A stretch of DNA of 64,000 bases from Pseudomonas putida (GTDB lineage: Bacteria > Pseudomonadota > Gammaproteobacteria > Pseudomonadales > Pseudomonadaceae), in NCBI GenBank assembly GCA_041071465.1, contig CP163498.1:1178001-1242000 (forward strand), written 5' to 3'. Below the pieces are notes generated by a model. The model searched no databases. It had not been told where the DNA came from and saw only the letters and a program-made list of their open reading frames with translations. Each line of letters opens with the position of its first letter. Positions within the stretch are counted from its first letter, which is position 1. The position numbers were made by a program, and so were the translations under genes. This document shows positions 17,521 through 26,438 of this stretch, one piece after another.

Positions 17521-17854
17521 TCTGAACACCCTGCGCGCCAGCCTGGCCAGCGGCCAACATGTCTTTGCCGATACCCTGGCGTTCATTGCCGACAACTACA
17601 GCTACCAGCCTCAGGCGTTCAACAATGGCGGCGTGGAGAATGCGGCCGGGCAAAACGAAGGTTCGTGCAAAACCCTGGGCCTAGCTTTGCTGGAAGGGCT
17701 GAGCGACCAGGAAGCGCTGCTGGCCTTTGGCGAGCACTACCGTGACGTGGTGGCCACGCCCGAGGGCAGCGACCATGGCAATATCCGCGCGCTGATCAAG
17801 CAGGGTCTGGCGGGCGTGAAATTTGCCGGGCAGCCCCTGTCGCGCAAGGCTTGA
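17513..17854 (+). CDS. HopJ-family protein
   Basis: A 113-residue protein of the HopJ type III effector family, with segments FIADNYSYQPQAFNNG and NEGSCKTLGLALLEGLS. The GTG start at 17513 overlaps the DUF1244 stop. Despite the family name, these proteins occur in many non-pathogens with no type III secretion system, and no such system is seen here. A housekeeping role is more likely. Confidence 0.82.
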   Translation: MTDLNTLRASLASGQHVFADTLAFIADNYSYQPQAFNNGGVENAAGQNEGSCKTLGLALLEGLSDQEALLAFGEHYRDVVATPEGSDHGNIRALIKQGLAGVKFAGQPLSRKA

Positions 17855-17863
17855 GATAGCCCG

Positions 17864-17905
17864 GGCCACTCCCACAAGGGGCGCATACTTCCTGTGGGAG
17901 TGGCC
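17864..17905. repeat. Intergenic inverted repeat (REP-like)
   Basis: GGCCACTCCCACA and TGTGGGAGTGGCC are perfect 13-bp arms separated by 16 bases, between two convergent genes. The TGTGGGAG core recurs at 31950 and 41641. It may also act as a bidirectional terminator. Confidence 0.75.
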
Positions 17906-17953
17906 TTGTGTCGCGATGGGCTGCAAAGCAGCCCCAAAATATCGATCCCACCC

Positions 17954-18856
17954 TCAATCCATGATGGTTCCAGGCCCCCCTTCTTTCAGCTCTCCCTGCT
18001 GCAGCCACTGCAAGGCCACCGGCCACAAGCTTTCGCGAAACCGGTCATGGAAAAACGCGAAATGGCCAATTTCGTCGACCGAGATATCCACAGGCGCGAT
18101 ACGCAGGTGCCGGGCACCCTGTAGATAACCCAACAATCGCTCGGTCGCCGCCACGGTGCCAAACGGGTCGTCAGTGAGGCTGATGGCCAGCGTCGCCGCC
18201 CGCACCTGAACGAACGGAAGCGTCGCCAGCGCCCGAGCGCTGGGGCGATGCTCGTAACGTGGGGTACGTGTGGTCCAGTCGTGCACCACGCCGGATGGCG
18301 TGTCTTCAAGCCAACCCAGGCGCTTGCCGGGGAAGTAGCCGAATAACCGCGTCAGTAGCGGCATTACCACATGCCATTTGCCGAGCAACTGCCAGCGCTG
18401 GTCGACAGCGTAGTCGCGCCAATAGGCAAACTGCGCGCCCACCATCACTACCCGGCGTACCTGGCCTGCCGACGCGGCCAGCCCTACTGCGCAGCCGCCG
18501 AAACTGTGCCCCACCACGTCCACTGGCTGACCGGGGAAATGCTCTGCCGCATGCGCCAGCATCGCTTCGAAATCCAGCCTGCCCCAATCGCTCCACGAGG
18601 CCTGGAAGCCGCGCAATGAAGCTGGGCGGGACTCGCCGATGCCACGGTAATCGTAGGTCAGCACATCGCAGCCATGGGCAAACAGGTAGTCGGCAAAGCG
18701 GGAGTAATAGCGGCAGCGTACCGAAGTGGCAGCGTTGATGATCACCAGCGGACGCTGGGGGTCAGGGCGAGCGTGGCGCCAGCAGAAGCCGCCGAGGCTG
18801 TAACCGTCGGCTGTGGCCTGGCGAAAGGGGGCGGCGGGTTGGGTGAGGCTACTCAT
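17954..18856 (-). CDS. Alpha/beta hydrolase
   Basis: A 300-residue hydrolase. It has the nucleophile elbow VVGHSFGGCAVG (GxSxG serine), an aspartate in the SLTDDPFGT region, and the histidine in VDEIGHFAFFHD. The YDYRGIGESRP block is typical of this serine hydrolase branch (COG4757-like). I chose the ATG at 18856 (MSSLTQPAAPF), which has CAGGGAA upstream. The substrate is unknown. It lies downstream of fabV on the same strand, across a REP element. Confidence 0.8.
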   Translation of the reverse strand: MSSLTQPAAPFRQATADGYSLGGFCWRHARPDPQRPLVIINAATSVRCRYYSRFADYLFAHGCDVLTYDYRGIGESRPASLRGFQASWSDWGRLDFEAMLAHAAEHFPGQPVDVVGHSFGGCAVGLAASAGQVRRVVMVGAQFAYWRDYAVDQRWQLLGKWHVVMPLLTRLFGYFPGKRLGWLEDTPSGVVHDWTTRTPRYEHRPSARALATLPFVQVRAATLAISLTDDPFGTVAATERLLGYLQGARHLRIAPVDISVDEIGHFAFFHDRFRESLWPVALQWLQQGELKEGGPGTIMD

Positions 18857-18910
18857 GGCGCATTCCCTGTTGTTGTGCGCCAAAGCTAGCAAAGATTTTA
18901 TAGCCTGTAC

Positions 18911-18945
18911 CGGCCTCTTCGCGGGTTTACCCGCAAAAGGGCCGG
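18911..18945. repeat. P. putida REP element
   Basis: CGGCCTCTTCGCGGGTTTAC followed by CCGCAAAAGGGCCGG gives the 35-base REP sequence with its inner palindrome, between fabV and the hydrolase gene. Confidence 0.85.
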
Positions 18946-18961
18946 TGCAGGTTAACTACGG

Positions 18962-20173
18962 TTACAGCTCGATGCAGTCGAACTTGACATCGGTGGCCAC
19001 GTCTTCGTCGTAGTTGACGTCAGCGCGCTCGAAACCGAACAGGTTGAGGAACTGCTTCTTGTAACCGGCGTAGTCGGTCAGCTCGAACAGGTTCTCGGTG
19101 GTCACTTGTGGCCACAGGGCCTTGCAGGCGGTCTGAACGTCGTCGCGCAGTTCCCAGTCGTCCAGGCGCAGACGGCCCTTCTCGTCAACGTCGGCCGGCG
19201 CACCGTCGGCACGGTACATACGGTCGCGGTACATGCGGTCGAGCTGGTTCTGAGTACCTTCGTGAATGCCTTTCTCCTGCATGATCTTGAAGACCATCGA
19301 CAGGTACAGCGGCATCACCGGGATGGCCGAGCTGGCCTGGGTCACCACCGACTTGAGCACGGCCACGTTGGCGCCGCCTTTCACTTCATCGGCCAGTTTC
19401 TGGTCCAGACGCAGGGCGGTTTCGTCCAGGTCCTGCTTGGCCTGGCCCAGGGCACCGTGCCAGTAGATCGGCCAGGTGATATCGCTGCCGATGTAGCTGA
19501 AGGCCACGGTGCGAGCGCCTTCGGCCAGCACGTTGGCGCCTGCCAGGGCATCGATCCACAGCTGCCAGTCCTGGCCACCCATGACGGTGACGGTGTCGGC
19601 GATTTCCTGCTCGGTGGCCGGCTCGATGCTGGCCTCGATGATGGTGTCCTTGTTGGTGTCGATGGCGGTCGACTTGTACGGCTCGCCGATCGGCTTGAGT
19701 GCCGAGCGAATCACTTCACCGGTCTGCGGCAGCTTGCGCACGGGCGATGCCAGCGAGTAGATGACCAGGTCGACCTTGCCACCCATTTCGTTCTTGATCA
19801 GTTCGATGACCTTGGCACGGGCTTCGTCAGAGAAGGCGTCACCGTTGATCGACTTGCTGTACAGGCCTTCGGCCTTGGCAAACTTGTCGAAGGCTGCAGA
19901 GTTGTACCAGCCAGCGGTGCCGGCCTTGGTCTCAGTGCCAGGCTTTTCGAAGAACACACCCAGGGTGTCGGCCTTGAAGCCGAACGCCGCGGTGATGCGA
20001 GCTGCCAGGCCGTAGCCGCTGGAAGCGCCAATGACCAGGACCTTCTTCGGGCCATCCTCGCGCACGCCCAGCTTGCGGGTGGCTTCGATCTGGTCACGGA
20101 CGTTGAGCTCGCAGCCCTTCGGGTGAGTCGTGGTGCAGATGAAACCGCGAACCTTAGGATGAATGATGGCCAA
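18962..20173 (-). CDS. fabV: Enoyl-ACP reductase FabV
   Basis: A 403-residue NADH-dependent enoyl-ACP (trans-2-enoyl-CoA) reductase, last step of each fatty acid elongation cycle. The N-terminus is [18 protein letters not shown]. The Rossmann motif [12 protein letters not shown] is near residue 50 and the FabV-specific YX8K catalytic motif is in [11 protein letters not shown]. Full length and motifs indicate an active enzyme. FabV is insensitive to triclosan, so this gene alone predicts triclosan resistance. The repeated [10 protein letters not shown] segment is a family trait, not a duplication. Confidence 0.96.
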   Translation of the reverse strand: MAIIHPKVRGFICTTTHPKGCELNVRDQIEATRKLGVREDGPKKVLVIGASSGYGLAARITAAFGFKADTLGVFFEKPGTETKAGTAGWYNSAAFDKFAKAEGLYSKSINGDAFSDEARAKVIELIKNEMGGKVDLVIYSLASPVRKLPQTGEVIRSALKPIGEPYKSTAIDTNKDTIIEASIEPATEQEIADTVTVMGGQDWQLWIDALAGANVLAEGARTVAFSYIGSDITWPIYWHGALGQAKQDLDETALRLDQKLADEVKGGANVAVLKSVVTQASSAIPVMPLYLSMVFKIMQEKGIHEGTQNQLDRMYRDRMYRADGAPADVDEKGRLRLDDWELRDDVQTACKALWPQVTTENLFELTDYAGYKKQFLNLFGFERADVNYDEDVATDVKFDCIEL

Positions 20174-20320
20174 TGTCTGTACCTCGTCAGGTTTATGCCG
20201 GGGAAGCGCCGCTTGGGGCGATTCCGATTGATCAGAGGGTGAGACTACCCCCGCAGGTTATCCGACACATATTACGGGGTGATCATGGGGATGCAAAACC
20301 GAGGTTCTTGCGTGCCGGCA

Positions 20321-21175
20321 TCAATCCAAGGCCAACGCGGCTCTCAACCAGTCCAGAAACTGCCGGGCCAGCGGATCCTCCTGACTCTCCCGATGCACCA
20401 GGCAAGCCCACGCAGGCCCCCGCACCCGCTGCGCCGACAACGCCTGCAAACGCCCCTCTTGCACGGCCCGACGCGCCAGCAACTGGCTGACCAACGCCAC
20501 CCCCACCCCCTCGCTCGCCGCATCCAGCAACAGCCCCGGGTCGGAAAAATTCAGCCCCTTGCCCTGCTGCCCAACATCCTCGCCGCCCTCCAGTTGCCAA
20601 TGGCTCCAGTCCATCTCCCGTTCGCCGTGCAAGGTCGTACGCGCGGTTGCAGTCGCCAGGGAAGGATGGCAAGCCGGGTACAGCTGGTCCTGATGCAGCA
20701 CGCTGAAGCTGCACTCAGCCTGGGCACTGAGATCATCGCGGATAGCCAGGTCGATGGTCTCGGTGGCCATGTCCGGCACCTCGAAACTGGTAAACAACCA
20801 CAAGTCGACCTGCGGACAGCGCTGGTGAAAGTCCGCCAGCCGCGGCAGCAGCCAGTGCCTGGCAAAAGCCGGGCTGGTGTTCACCACCAGCTGATTGGGC
20901 TTGCGGTACTGGTCTAGCCGGCGAATGCCTACGGCCAGGTGCTGCAACAGCGATTGCGTGGTGCTGAGCAGGTCGTGCCCGGCGTCGGTCAGGCTCACGC
21001 TACGGCCACTGCGATGAAACAGCGGCTGCTCCAGGTAGGTTTCCAGGCTGCGAATTTGTTGGCTGATGGCCGACTGGGTCAGGTTCAACGCCTCGGCGGC
21101 CTTGTGGAAGCTGCCTAGCCGCGCAGCGGCCTCGAAGCCGCGCAGGGCATTAAGGGGTGGCCAGTGTTTGAGCAT
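20321..21175 (-). CDS. LysR-family regulator (GcvA-like) of the polyamine cluster
   Basis: A 284-residue LysR regulator. The winged helix is LNALRGFEAAARLGSFHKAAEALNLTQSAISQQIRSLE and the GcvA-type features are LFHRSGRSVSLTDAG and WLLPRLADFHQRCP. It is divergent from the agmatine deiminase operon across a 135-bp gap holding an inverted repeat. It is therefore likely to control agmatine or polyamine use, with autoregulation. The effector (agmatine or N-carbamoylputrescine) is a guess. Confidence 0.85.
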   Translation of the reverse strand: MLKHWPPLNALRGFEAAARLGSFHKAAEALNLTQSAISQQIRSLETYLEQPLFHRSGRSVSLTDAGHDLLSTTQSLLQHLAVGIRRLDQYRKPNQLVVNTSPAFARHWLLPRLADFHQRCPQVDLWLFTSFEVPDMATETIDLAIRDDLSAQAECSFSVLHQDQLYPACHPSLATATARTTLHGEREMDWSHWQLEGGEDVGQQGKGLNFSDPGLLLDAASEGVGVALVSQLLARRAVQEGRLQALSAQRVRGPAWACLVHRESQEDPLARQFLDWLRAALALD

Positions 21176-21196
21176 GATTGATAAGACCCGCTAATC

Positions 21197-21213
21197 AGAT
21201 TTGCGCTAAATCT
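21197..21213. promoter_or_regulatory. Inverted repeat in the LysR/agmatine deiminase promoter region
   Basis: AGATTT-GCGCT-AAATCT has perfect 6-bp arms and sits 22 bases upstream of the LysR start and about 98 bases upstream of the deiminase start. Position and spacing fit a LysR recognition site. Confidence 0.55.
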
Positions 21214-21310
21214 ATCGTTTGTCGCCAGCCAAGCCTAGCCATAGCATGGACACCAACACCCGCGACGGCGGGCTTCGTTGATAAAAATCCTTAATAGATC
21301 GGAGTTCACT

Positions 21311-22351
21311 ATGCACCTGTCCCTCGACAGCGGCTGGCGTATGCCTGCCGAATGGGCCCGCCACGCGGCAACCTGGATGGTCTGGCCACACAACCAGGCC
21401 GTATGGGAAAGCGGCTGGCACGTGCGCCTGGCCGATGTACAACAGGACTACGCTCGTGTCGCAGCGGCCATCGCCCGTTTCGAACCGGTAAAGATGGTGG
21501 TCGACCCCTCCGCCATGGCCAGCGCCCGCGCCTTGTGCGGCGCCGATATCGAGCTGATCGAACTGGCCGTGGACGACAGCTGGTGCCGTGACAGCGGCCC
21601 AAGCTTCGTCTGCCACCCACAGCATGGCCTGGCCGGCCTGAGCTGGCGTTTCAATGCCTGGGGCGGCAAGTCGCACCACAGCCTGGACCGCAGCCTTGGC
21701 CGACGCATGCTCGACCAGCTGGGCCTGGACGGTTTCAGCACGTCCCTGTGCAACGAAGGTGGGGCGATCCATGTGGATGGCGAAGGCACACTGATCACCA
21801 CCGAATCGGTGCTGCTCAACCCTAACCGTAACCCAGGCATCAGCAAGGCTGAATTCGAGGCCTGTTTCGCCCGCTACCTGGGCATCAGCAAGACCATCTG
21901 GCTGCCGGGTGACCCGCAGTACGTCACCGGTGACATGACCGACGGCCACGTCGATGGCGTATGCGCCTTCGCCCGCCCAGGCGTGCTGCTGGTCGACGCC
22001 ACCCATGAGCAACACTCGGTGTACGCCGAGGTGGTGCGGGAAAACCGCCGCGCCCTGGAACTGGCCACCGACGCCCAAGGCCGCCATTTCGAACTGCTCG
22101 ACCTGTACGAGGCCAGCGCCGCCGTCGATCAGAATGCCGAGGTGTTCTGCGCGTCCTACACCAACTTCTACATCGCCAACGGCGCGATCATCATGCCGGC
22201 CTATGGCATCGCTGCCGACCAGGAGGCCGCTGCGCAGCTGGGCCACGCCTTCCCAGGCCGGGAGATCGTGCCGGTGCGCATTGACCACATCGCCTACGGC
22301 GGTGGCGGCATTCATTGCATCACCCAGCAGCAGCCCGAGGTACAGCCATGA
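21311..22351 (+). CDS. aguA: Agmatine deiminase
   Basis: A 346-residue amidinotransferase-fold enzyme that hydrolyses agmatine to N-carbamoylputrescine and ammonia. The motif DDSWCRDSGPSF binds substrate. The catalytic cysteine is Cys336 in GGGGIHCITQQQP, and the histidine lies in DGHVDG. The ATG at 21311 has CGGAG upstream. It is the first gene of a four-gene operon with aguB, a polyamine-binding protein and an exported paralogue. Intact length supports activity. Confidence 0.93.
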   Translation: MHLSLDSGWRMPAEWARHAATWMVWPHNQAVWESGWHVRLADVQQDYARVAAAIARFEPVKMVVDPSAMASARALCGADIELIELAVDDSWCRDSGPSFVCHPQHGLAGLSWRFNAWGGKSHHSLDRSLGRRMLDQLGLDGFSTSLCNEGGAIHVDGEGTLITTESVLLNPNRNPGISKAEFEACFARYLGISKTIWLPGDPQYVTGDMTDGHVDGVCAFARPGVLLVDATHEQHSVYAEVVRENRRALELATDAQGRHFELLDLYEASAAVDQNAEVFCASYTNFYIANGAIIMPAYGIAADQEAAAQLGHAFPGREIVPVRIDHIAYGGGGIHCITQQQPEVQP

Positions 22352-23244
22352 GCCAGTTGCGTATCGCCACCACGCAGATGCCGTGCAGTTGGAACCTGCC
22401 CGACAACCTCGACCGCGCCGAGCAACTGGTACGCCAGGCCGCTGCCAAGGGCGCCCAGGTGATCCTGCTGCAGGAGTTGTTCGCTACCCCGTACTTCTGC
22501 ATCGAGCAGGATCACCAGCACCAGGCCCTTGCCCAGCCCTACCCCGACAGCCCGATCCTGCAGCGCTTCGCCGCGCTGGCCGGCGAGCTGGGCGTGGTGC
22601 TGCCGCTGAGCTGGTACGAGCGCGCCGGCAATGCCTTCTTCAATTCGCTGACCGTGGCCGACGCCGATGGCCGCCTGCTCGGTGTGTACCGCAAGACCCA
22701 CATCCCCAACGCCATCGGCTACCAGGAGAAGGAATACTTCAGCCCTGGCGACACCGGCTTCAAGGTCTGGGATACCGCCTTCGGGCGCTTGGGCATCGGT
22801 ATCTGCTGGGATCAGTGGTTCCCCGAAACCGCTCGCTGCCTGGCCCTGATGGGCGCCGAGGTGCTGCTGTTCCCCACCGCCATCGGCTCCGAGCCGGGCT
22901 GCGCCGAACTGGACTCTCGCGACCATTGGCAGGTCGCCATGCGCGGCCATGCCGCCGCCAACCTGCTGCCGGTGGTGGCAGCCAACCGCGTGGGCGAGGA
23001 AGTTGCCGCCAGCGATGCAGCGCTAGCCATGCGCTTCTATGGCTCATCGTTCATCTGCGACCACAAGGGCGCCATGCTCGCCGAAGCCGACCGCGACAGC
23101 AGCGGCATCTGGCTGCATGACCTGGACTTGGCCGGCATGCGCGAAGACCGCCTGAGTTGGGGCATCTTCCGTGATCGCCGCCCGGAAATGTACGCAACGC
23201 TGCTGACCCTGGACGGTAAACACCCACACAGCCTGAGGGCCTGA
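22348..23244 (+). CDS. aguB: N-carbamoylputrescine amidase
   Basis: A 298-residue nitrilase-superfamily enzyme. The catalytic triad is visible as Glu in LLQELFATPYFC, Lys in YRKTHIPN and Cys in GICWDQWFPE. It converts N-carbamoylputrescine to putrescine, CO2 and ammonia, completing the agmatine route begun by AguA. The start codon overlaps the aguA stop (ATGA), so the two are translationally coupled. The IGYQEKEYFSPGD segment is typical of AguB. Confidence 0.94.
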   Translation: MSQLRIATTQMPCSWNLPDNLDRAEQLVRQAAAKGAQVILLQELFATPYFCIEQDHQHQALAQPYPDSPILQRFAALAGELGVVLPLSWYERAGNAFFNSLTVADADGRLLGVYRKTHIPNAIGYQEKEYFSPGDTGFKVWDTAFGRLGIGICWDQWFPETARCLALMGAEVLLFPTAIGSEPGCAELDSRDHWQVAMRGHAAANLLPVVAANRVGEEVAASDAALAMRFYGSSFICDHKGAMLAEADRDSSGIWLHDLDLAGMREDRLSWGIFRDRRPEMYATLLTLDGKHPHSLRA

Positions 23245-23246
23245 GC

Positions 23247-24332
23247 ATGAAACACCACGTTCTAGCCGCATTGGCACTGGCCGCCTGCGCTGGCCAGGCA
23301 CTGGCCGAACAGCCGGTGCTGCGCCTGTACAACTGGGCCGACTATTTTGCCGAGGACACCCTCAAGCAGTTCACGGCCGAAACCGGTATTCAGGTGATCT
23401 ACGACGTGATGGACGGCAGTGAAGTGCTCGAAGCCAAGCTGATGTCCGGGCGCAGTGGTTACGACCTGGTGTTCCCCGGCGATACCGTTGCAGAGCGTTT
23501 GATGCGCGCTGGCAGCCTGCAGCCACTGGACCACAGCCGCCTGGAGGCGCTCGACGATATCGAGCCCGGCCTGCGCAAGCTGCATGCCCAATACCCCAAG
23601 GCCAGCCAGGCCACGGTGCCCTACACCTGGGGCACCATCGGCCTGACGGTGAACGCCGACAAGGTTCGCCAGCGCATGCCTGGTGCACCGCTGGACAACC
23701 TCGACTTGCTGTTCAAGCCGGAGTTGGCGGCCAAGTTCGCTGACTGTGGTATCTCGGTCATCGACTCGCCCGATGAAGTGCTGGCCGTGGTACTCAACTA
23801 CCTGGGCCGCGAACCACGCAGTGCCAAGCGTGAGGACCTGGCCGCCGCCAGCGAACTGCTCAAGGCGATACGCCCGTATGTGCGCAAGTTCCAGTCCCAG
23901 CCGGTGACCGAATTGGTCAACGAGAACTTGTGCCTCTCACTGGGCTACAGCGGCGATGTGATCCAGGCCCAGCGTACCGCCGAGTCCGCTGGCAAGCACC
24001 TCGACTTCCAGTACCGCGTACCGCGCCAAGGCACCACGGTGTGGATGGACACCATGGCCATTCCGGCCGATGCCAGGCACCCGGAATACGCCTATCGTTT
24101 CATCAACTTCGTCATGCGCCCGGCGAACATGGCTGCCATCAGCAACTTTACCGGCTACCCCACGGCCAGCGCCAAAGCGCGCCAGGCGGTGGACCCACGC
24201 ATGCGCGACAACCCCGATATCTATCTCGACGAAGCCACCTATGCCCGGCTGATTCCGGGCCGGGATATTCCACAGGCCGACATGCGGGCACGCATGCGTG
24301 TGTGGACGCGCTTCAAGACTGCACAGGACTGA
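23247..24332 (+). CDS. Periplasmic polyamine-binding protein (PotF/SpuD-like)
   Basis: A 361-residue substrate-binding protein with a signal peptide cleaved after AGQALA. The mature start LRLYNWADYFAEDTLKQF and the block SGYDLVFPGDT are typical of PotD/PotF/SpuD. It should bind putrescine, spermidine or agmatine in the periplasm. No permease or ATPase genes are beside it, so it either feeds an ABC transporter encoded elsewhere or acts as a sensor. It begins 2 bases after the aguB stop. The ligand is inferred from the operon. Confidence 0.88.
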   Translation: MKHHVLAALALAACAGQALAEQPVLRLYNWADYFAEDTLKQFTAETGIQVIYDVMDGSEVLEAKLMSGRSGYDLVFPGDTVAERLMRAGSLQPLDHSRLEALDDIEPGLRKLHAQYPKASQATVPYTWGTIGLTVNADKVRQRMPGAPLDNLDLLFKPELAAKFADCGISVIDSPDEVLAVVLNYLGREPRSAKREDLAAASELLKAIRPYVRKFQSQPVTELVNENLCLSLGYSGDVIQAQRTAESAGKHLDFQYRVPRQGTTVWMDTMAIPADARHPEYAYRFINFVMRPANMAAISNFTGYPTASAKARQAVDPRMRDNPDIYLDEATYARLIPGRDIPQADMRARMRVWTRFKTAQD

Positions 24333-24335
24333 ACC

Positions 24336-25445
24336 ATGCCAAGCCGTAGAACCTTCCTGCAACTGTCGTTGGCCGCCGGCCTCGGCGCTGGCCTTGGCCT
24401 GCCCCTGGGGCTGGCCCGTGCCGAAGAACCGGGGCGCTGGTTCATGCCTGACGAGGGCGAATTGCAACAGCGCGCCTTCATCGCCTTTGGCGCCCAGGAT
24501 GCGATCTGGGAGGACTTCACCGCCGACGTGCAAGCCGCACTCGGTCGCATTAGCCAAGCCATCGCGCGTTATCAGCCGGTGACCGTGTTCTGCCGCGCCA
24601 GCGAGCGCCAGCTGGCCGAGCAGCACTGTGGCCACCACAACACACATTTTGTCGAATGCCAACTGGATGACATCTGGATGCGCGACATCGGTGCCAATTT
24701 CGTCGTCGACGATGACGGCGCCCTGGCGGCGGTGGACTTCAACTTCAATGGCTGGGGCAACAAGCAGCGCCACCGTAACGATGCCCAGCTGGCCAAACGC
24801 GTTGCCACCCTGGCCAACGCGCGCTACCAGCGCAGTGAGCTGGTGGGTGAAGGGGGCGCCATCGAGGTGGACGGGCACGGCACCGGCATCATGACCGAGA
24901 GCAGTTGGGTCAATGCCAACCGCAACCCGGACTGGAGCAAAGCCGAGGTCGAGGCCGAGCTGAAGGCGCGGCTGGGCCTGAGCAAGATAATCTGGCTGCC
25001 GGGCATCGCCGGGGAAGACATCACTGATGGGCATGTGGATTTCTACGCCCGCTTCGTGCGGCCGGGTGTGGTGATTGCCAACCTGGACAACGACCCGGAC
25101 TCCTATGACCACGCCGTGACGCGTAAACACCTGGAAATCCTGAAGCAGGCCACCGATGCCGAAGGCCGTAAACTGCAGGTTCACGTAGTGTCACCGCCGC
25201 TGCGCGGGCGGCGTAACAAGTTCAGCAAAGGTAATGACGACTTTGCAGCGGGGTACATCAATTACTTCGTGATCAACGGCGCGATCATCGCACCGCAGTT
25301 CGGTGATGCGCAGGCGGATGAGAAGGCCCGAGCACTGCTGGCGGCGTTGTATCCAGGGCGGGATATCGTGCAACTGGACATCGATGCCATCGCGGCTGGA
25401 GGTGGGGGGATTCACTGTGTGACCCATCAGTGCCCGGCCGTTTGA
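24336..25445 (+). CDS. Tat-exported agmatine deiminase-family protein
   Basis: A 369-residue paralogue of AguA carrying an N-terminal Tat signal (PSRRTFLQLSLAAGLGAGLG, with a cleavage site near LARA). The catalytic motifs are kept: DIWMRDIGANF, DGHVDF and GGGGIHCVTHQCP with Cys361. It should deiminate agmatine, or a related guanidino compound, in the periplasm. It begins 3 bases after the binding-protein gene, so extracytoplasmic agmatine could be turned into N-carbamoylputrescine and taken up for AguB. That flow is my inference. An exported deiminase beside a cytoplasmic one is unusual. Confidence 0.88.
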   Translation: MPSRRTFLQLSLAAGLGAGLGLPLGLARAEEPGRWFMPDEGELQQRAFIAFGAQDAIWEDFTADVQAALGRISQAIARYQPVTVFCRASERQLAEQHCGHHNTHFVECQLDDIWMRDIGANFVVDDDGALAAVDFNFNGWGNKQRHRNDAQLAKRVATLANARYQRSELVGEGGAIEVDGHGTGIMTESSWVNANRNPDWSKAEVEAELKARLGLSKIIWLPGIAGEDITDGHVDFYARFVRPGVVIANLDNDPDSYDHAVTRKHLEILKQATDAEGRKLQVHVVSPPLRGRRNKFSKGNDDFAAGYINYFVINGAIIAPQFGDAQADEKARALLAALYPGRDIVQLDIDAIAAGGGGIHCVTHQCPAV

Positions 25446-25466
25446 ATGAGGTTGCCTGGCCTGGCC

Positions 25467-26000
25467 TCAATCACGACGCCGCCGGCGCCCGGTGATCATC
25501 GACAACGGCAAGTTTTCGCGCAGCAGCACGCTTTCGTAGATGGCCGCCAGCACATGCACACACACCAGCGCCAGCACCGCATTGGCCAACCAACCGTGCA
25601 GGTCGGTCGGCCAATCGGCGCCCCACAGTGCATCCACTTCCTGCGACGCCCAACCAGTCAGGCCCAGGCCAGCGATACCCGCCAGCATCAACAGCATCAC
25701 CAAGGCGCCAATCGGCGAGTGCCCCAGACGATGGCAAGGCTCCCCACGCAGCACCTTGCGCGCGTGCCCGGCCAGGCGTGCCGGGGTTGGCCAGAAGTCG
25801 GCCCAGCGCGCACTGGCTGGCCCGACAAAGCCCCAGACCACGCGCACCACGACGCACGCCAGTGCGTAGTAGCCCAGCCACTGGTGCCAGTCATCGCCCT
25901 CTTCGTTGAAAAAGTAGTTGGCGAAGAACACCGCTGCGATCGACAGGTGGCACAGCCGCAGGAGGGGATCCCACAGCCGCACCATGCCGTCGCTGTTCAA
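25467..26000 (-). CDS. Cytochrome b561-family membrane protein
   Basis: A 177-residue diheme b-type cytochrome with four membrane helices. Candidate heme ligands are His in LWDPLLRLCHLS, in WHQWLGYY, in LGHSPIGAL and in DLHGWLANAVLALVCVHVL. Such proteins move electrons from the quinol pool across the membrane, often to periplasmic redox partners. The gene is coupled to the PepSY gene upstream by a 4-base ATGA overlap and is convergent with the deiminase gene. Confidence 0.85.
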   Translation of the reverse strand: MNSDGMVRLWDPLLRLCHLSIAAVFFANYFFNEEGDDWHQWLGYYALACVVVRVVWGFVGPASARWADFWPTPARLAGHARKVLRGEPCHRLGHSPIGALVMLLMLAGIAGLGLTGWASQEVDALWGADWPTDLHGWLANAVLALVCVHVLAAIYESVLLRENLPLSMITGRRRRRD

Positions 26001-26263
26001 TCGTGGTACTCGGACTTGACCGCTTTGCCGGTCACCGGGTCATGATAAATCTCGACCTTGCGACCGTCCTTGTCGAACCCATAGATCTCGTAGCAATTGC
26101 CCTTGGTAACCTTGAACTTGTTGATCTTGTAGCCCTGCTCCTTGAGCTGGGCCTGGAACTTTTCCTGGTCTTGCCAGGTGCTTTTATCCGCGGTGGTGCA
26201 TTGGGTGGCGGCGAATGCTGTGCTGCTGCCGATCAGGAGGGTCAGTGCGATCAGGATGCGCAT
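25997..26263 (-). CDS. PepSY-domain small periplasmic protein
   Basis: An 88-residue protein with a signal peptide (MRILIALTLLIGSSTAFA) followed by one PepSY-like unit: LKEQGYKINKFKVTKGNCYEIYGFDKDGRKVEIY, then DPVTGKAV. I chose the start at 26263, which has GGAG 9 bases upstream. Single PepSY proteins paired with cytochrome b561 genes are frequent in Proteobacteria and are often controlled by metal-responsive two-component systems. None is seen next to this pair. Confidence 0.82.
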   Translation of the reverse strand: MRILIALTLLIGSSTAFAATQCTTADKSTWQDQEKFQAQLKEQGYKINKFKVTKGNCYEIYGFDKDGRKVEIYHDPVTGKAVKSEYHD

Positions 26264-26438
26264 GGGTATGGGCTCCATTGGGTTGAGTGAAACAGCACGA
26301 AATTCAGCTTAGTTGGGGAGGACGCCAAGTGCCCATTGATTTGTTTTTCATATCATTCCGAAAGAAAAACAAACTTAACAAATAAGCCAAACCCGCCGAT
26401 GCTGGTGGCACTACGCCTATTGCCCGGAGAACAACAAC

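Noticed and set aside
17513..17854. HopJ as a sign of a type III secretion system
   Set aside because: The family is common in bacteria without type III secretion and no secretion genes are nearby.
19200..19260. Apparent internal duplication in fabV (DRMYR repeated)
   Set aside because: The same tandem pattern is normal in FabV proteins, so it is not a recent duplication.
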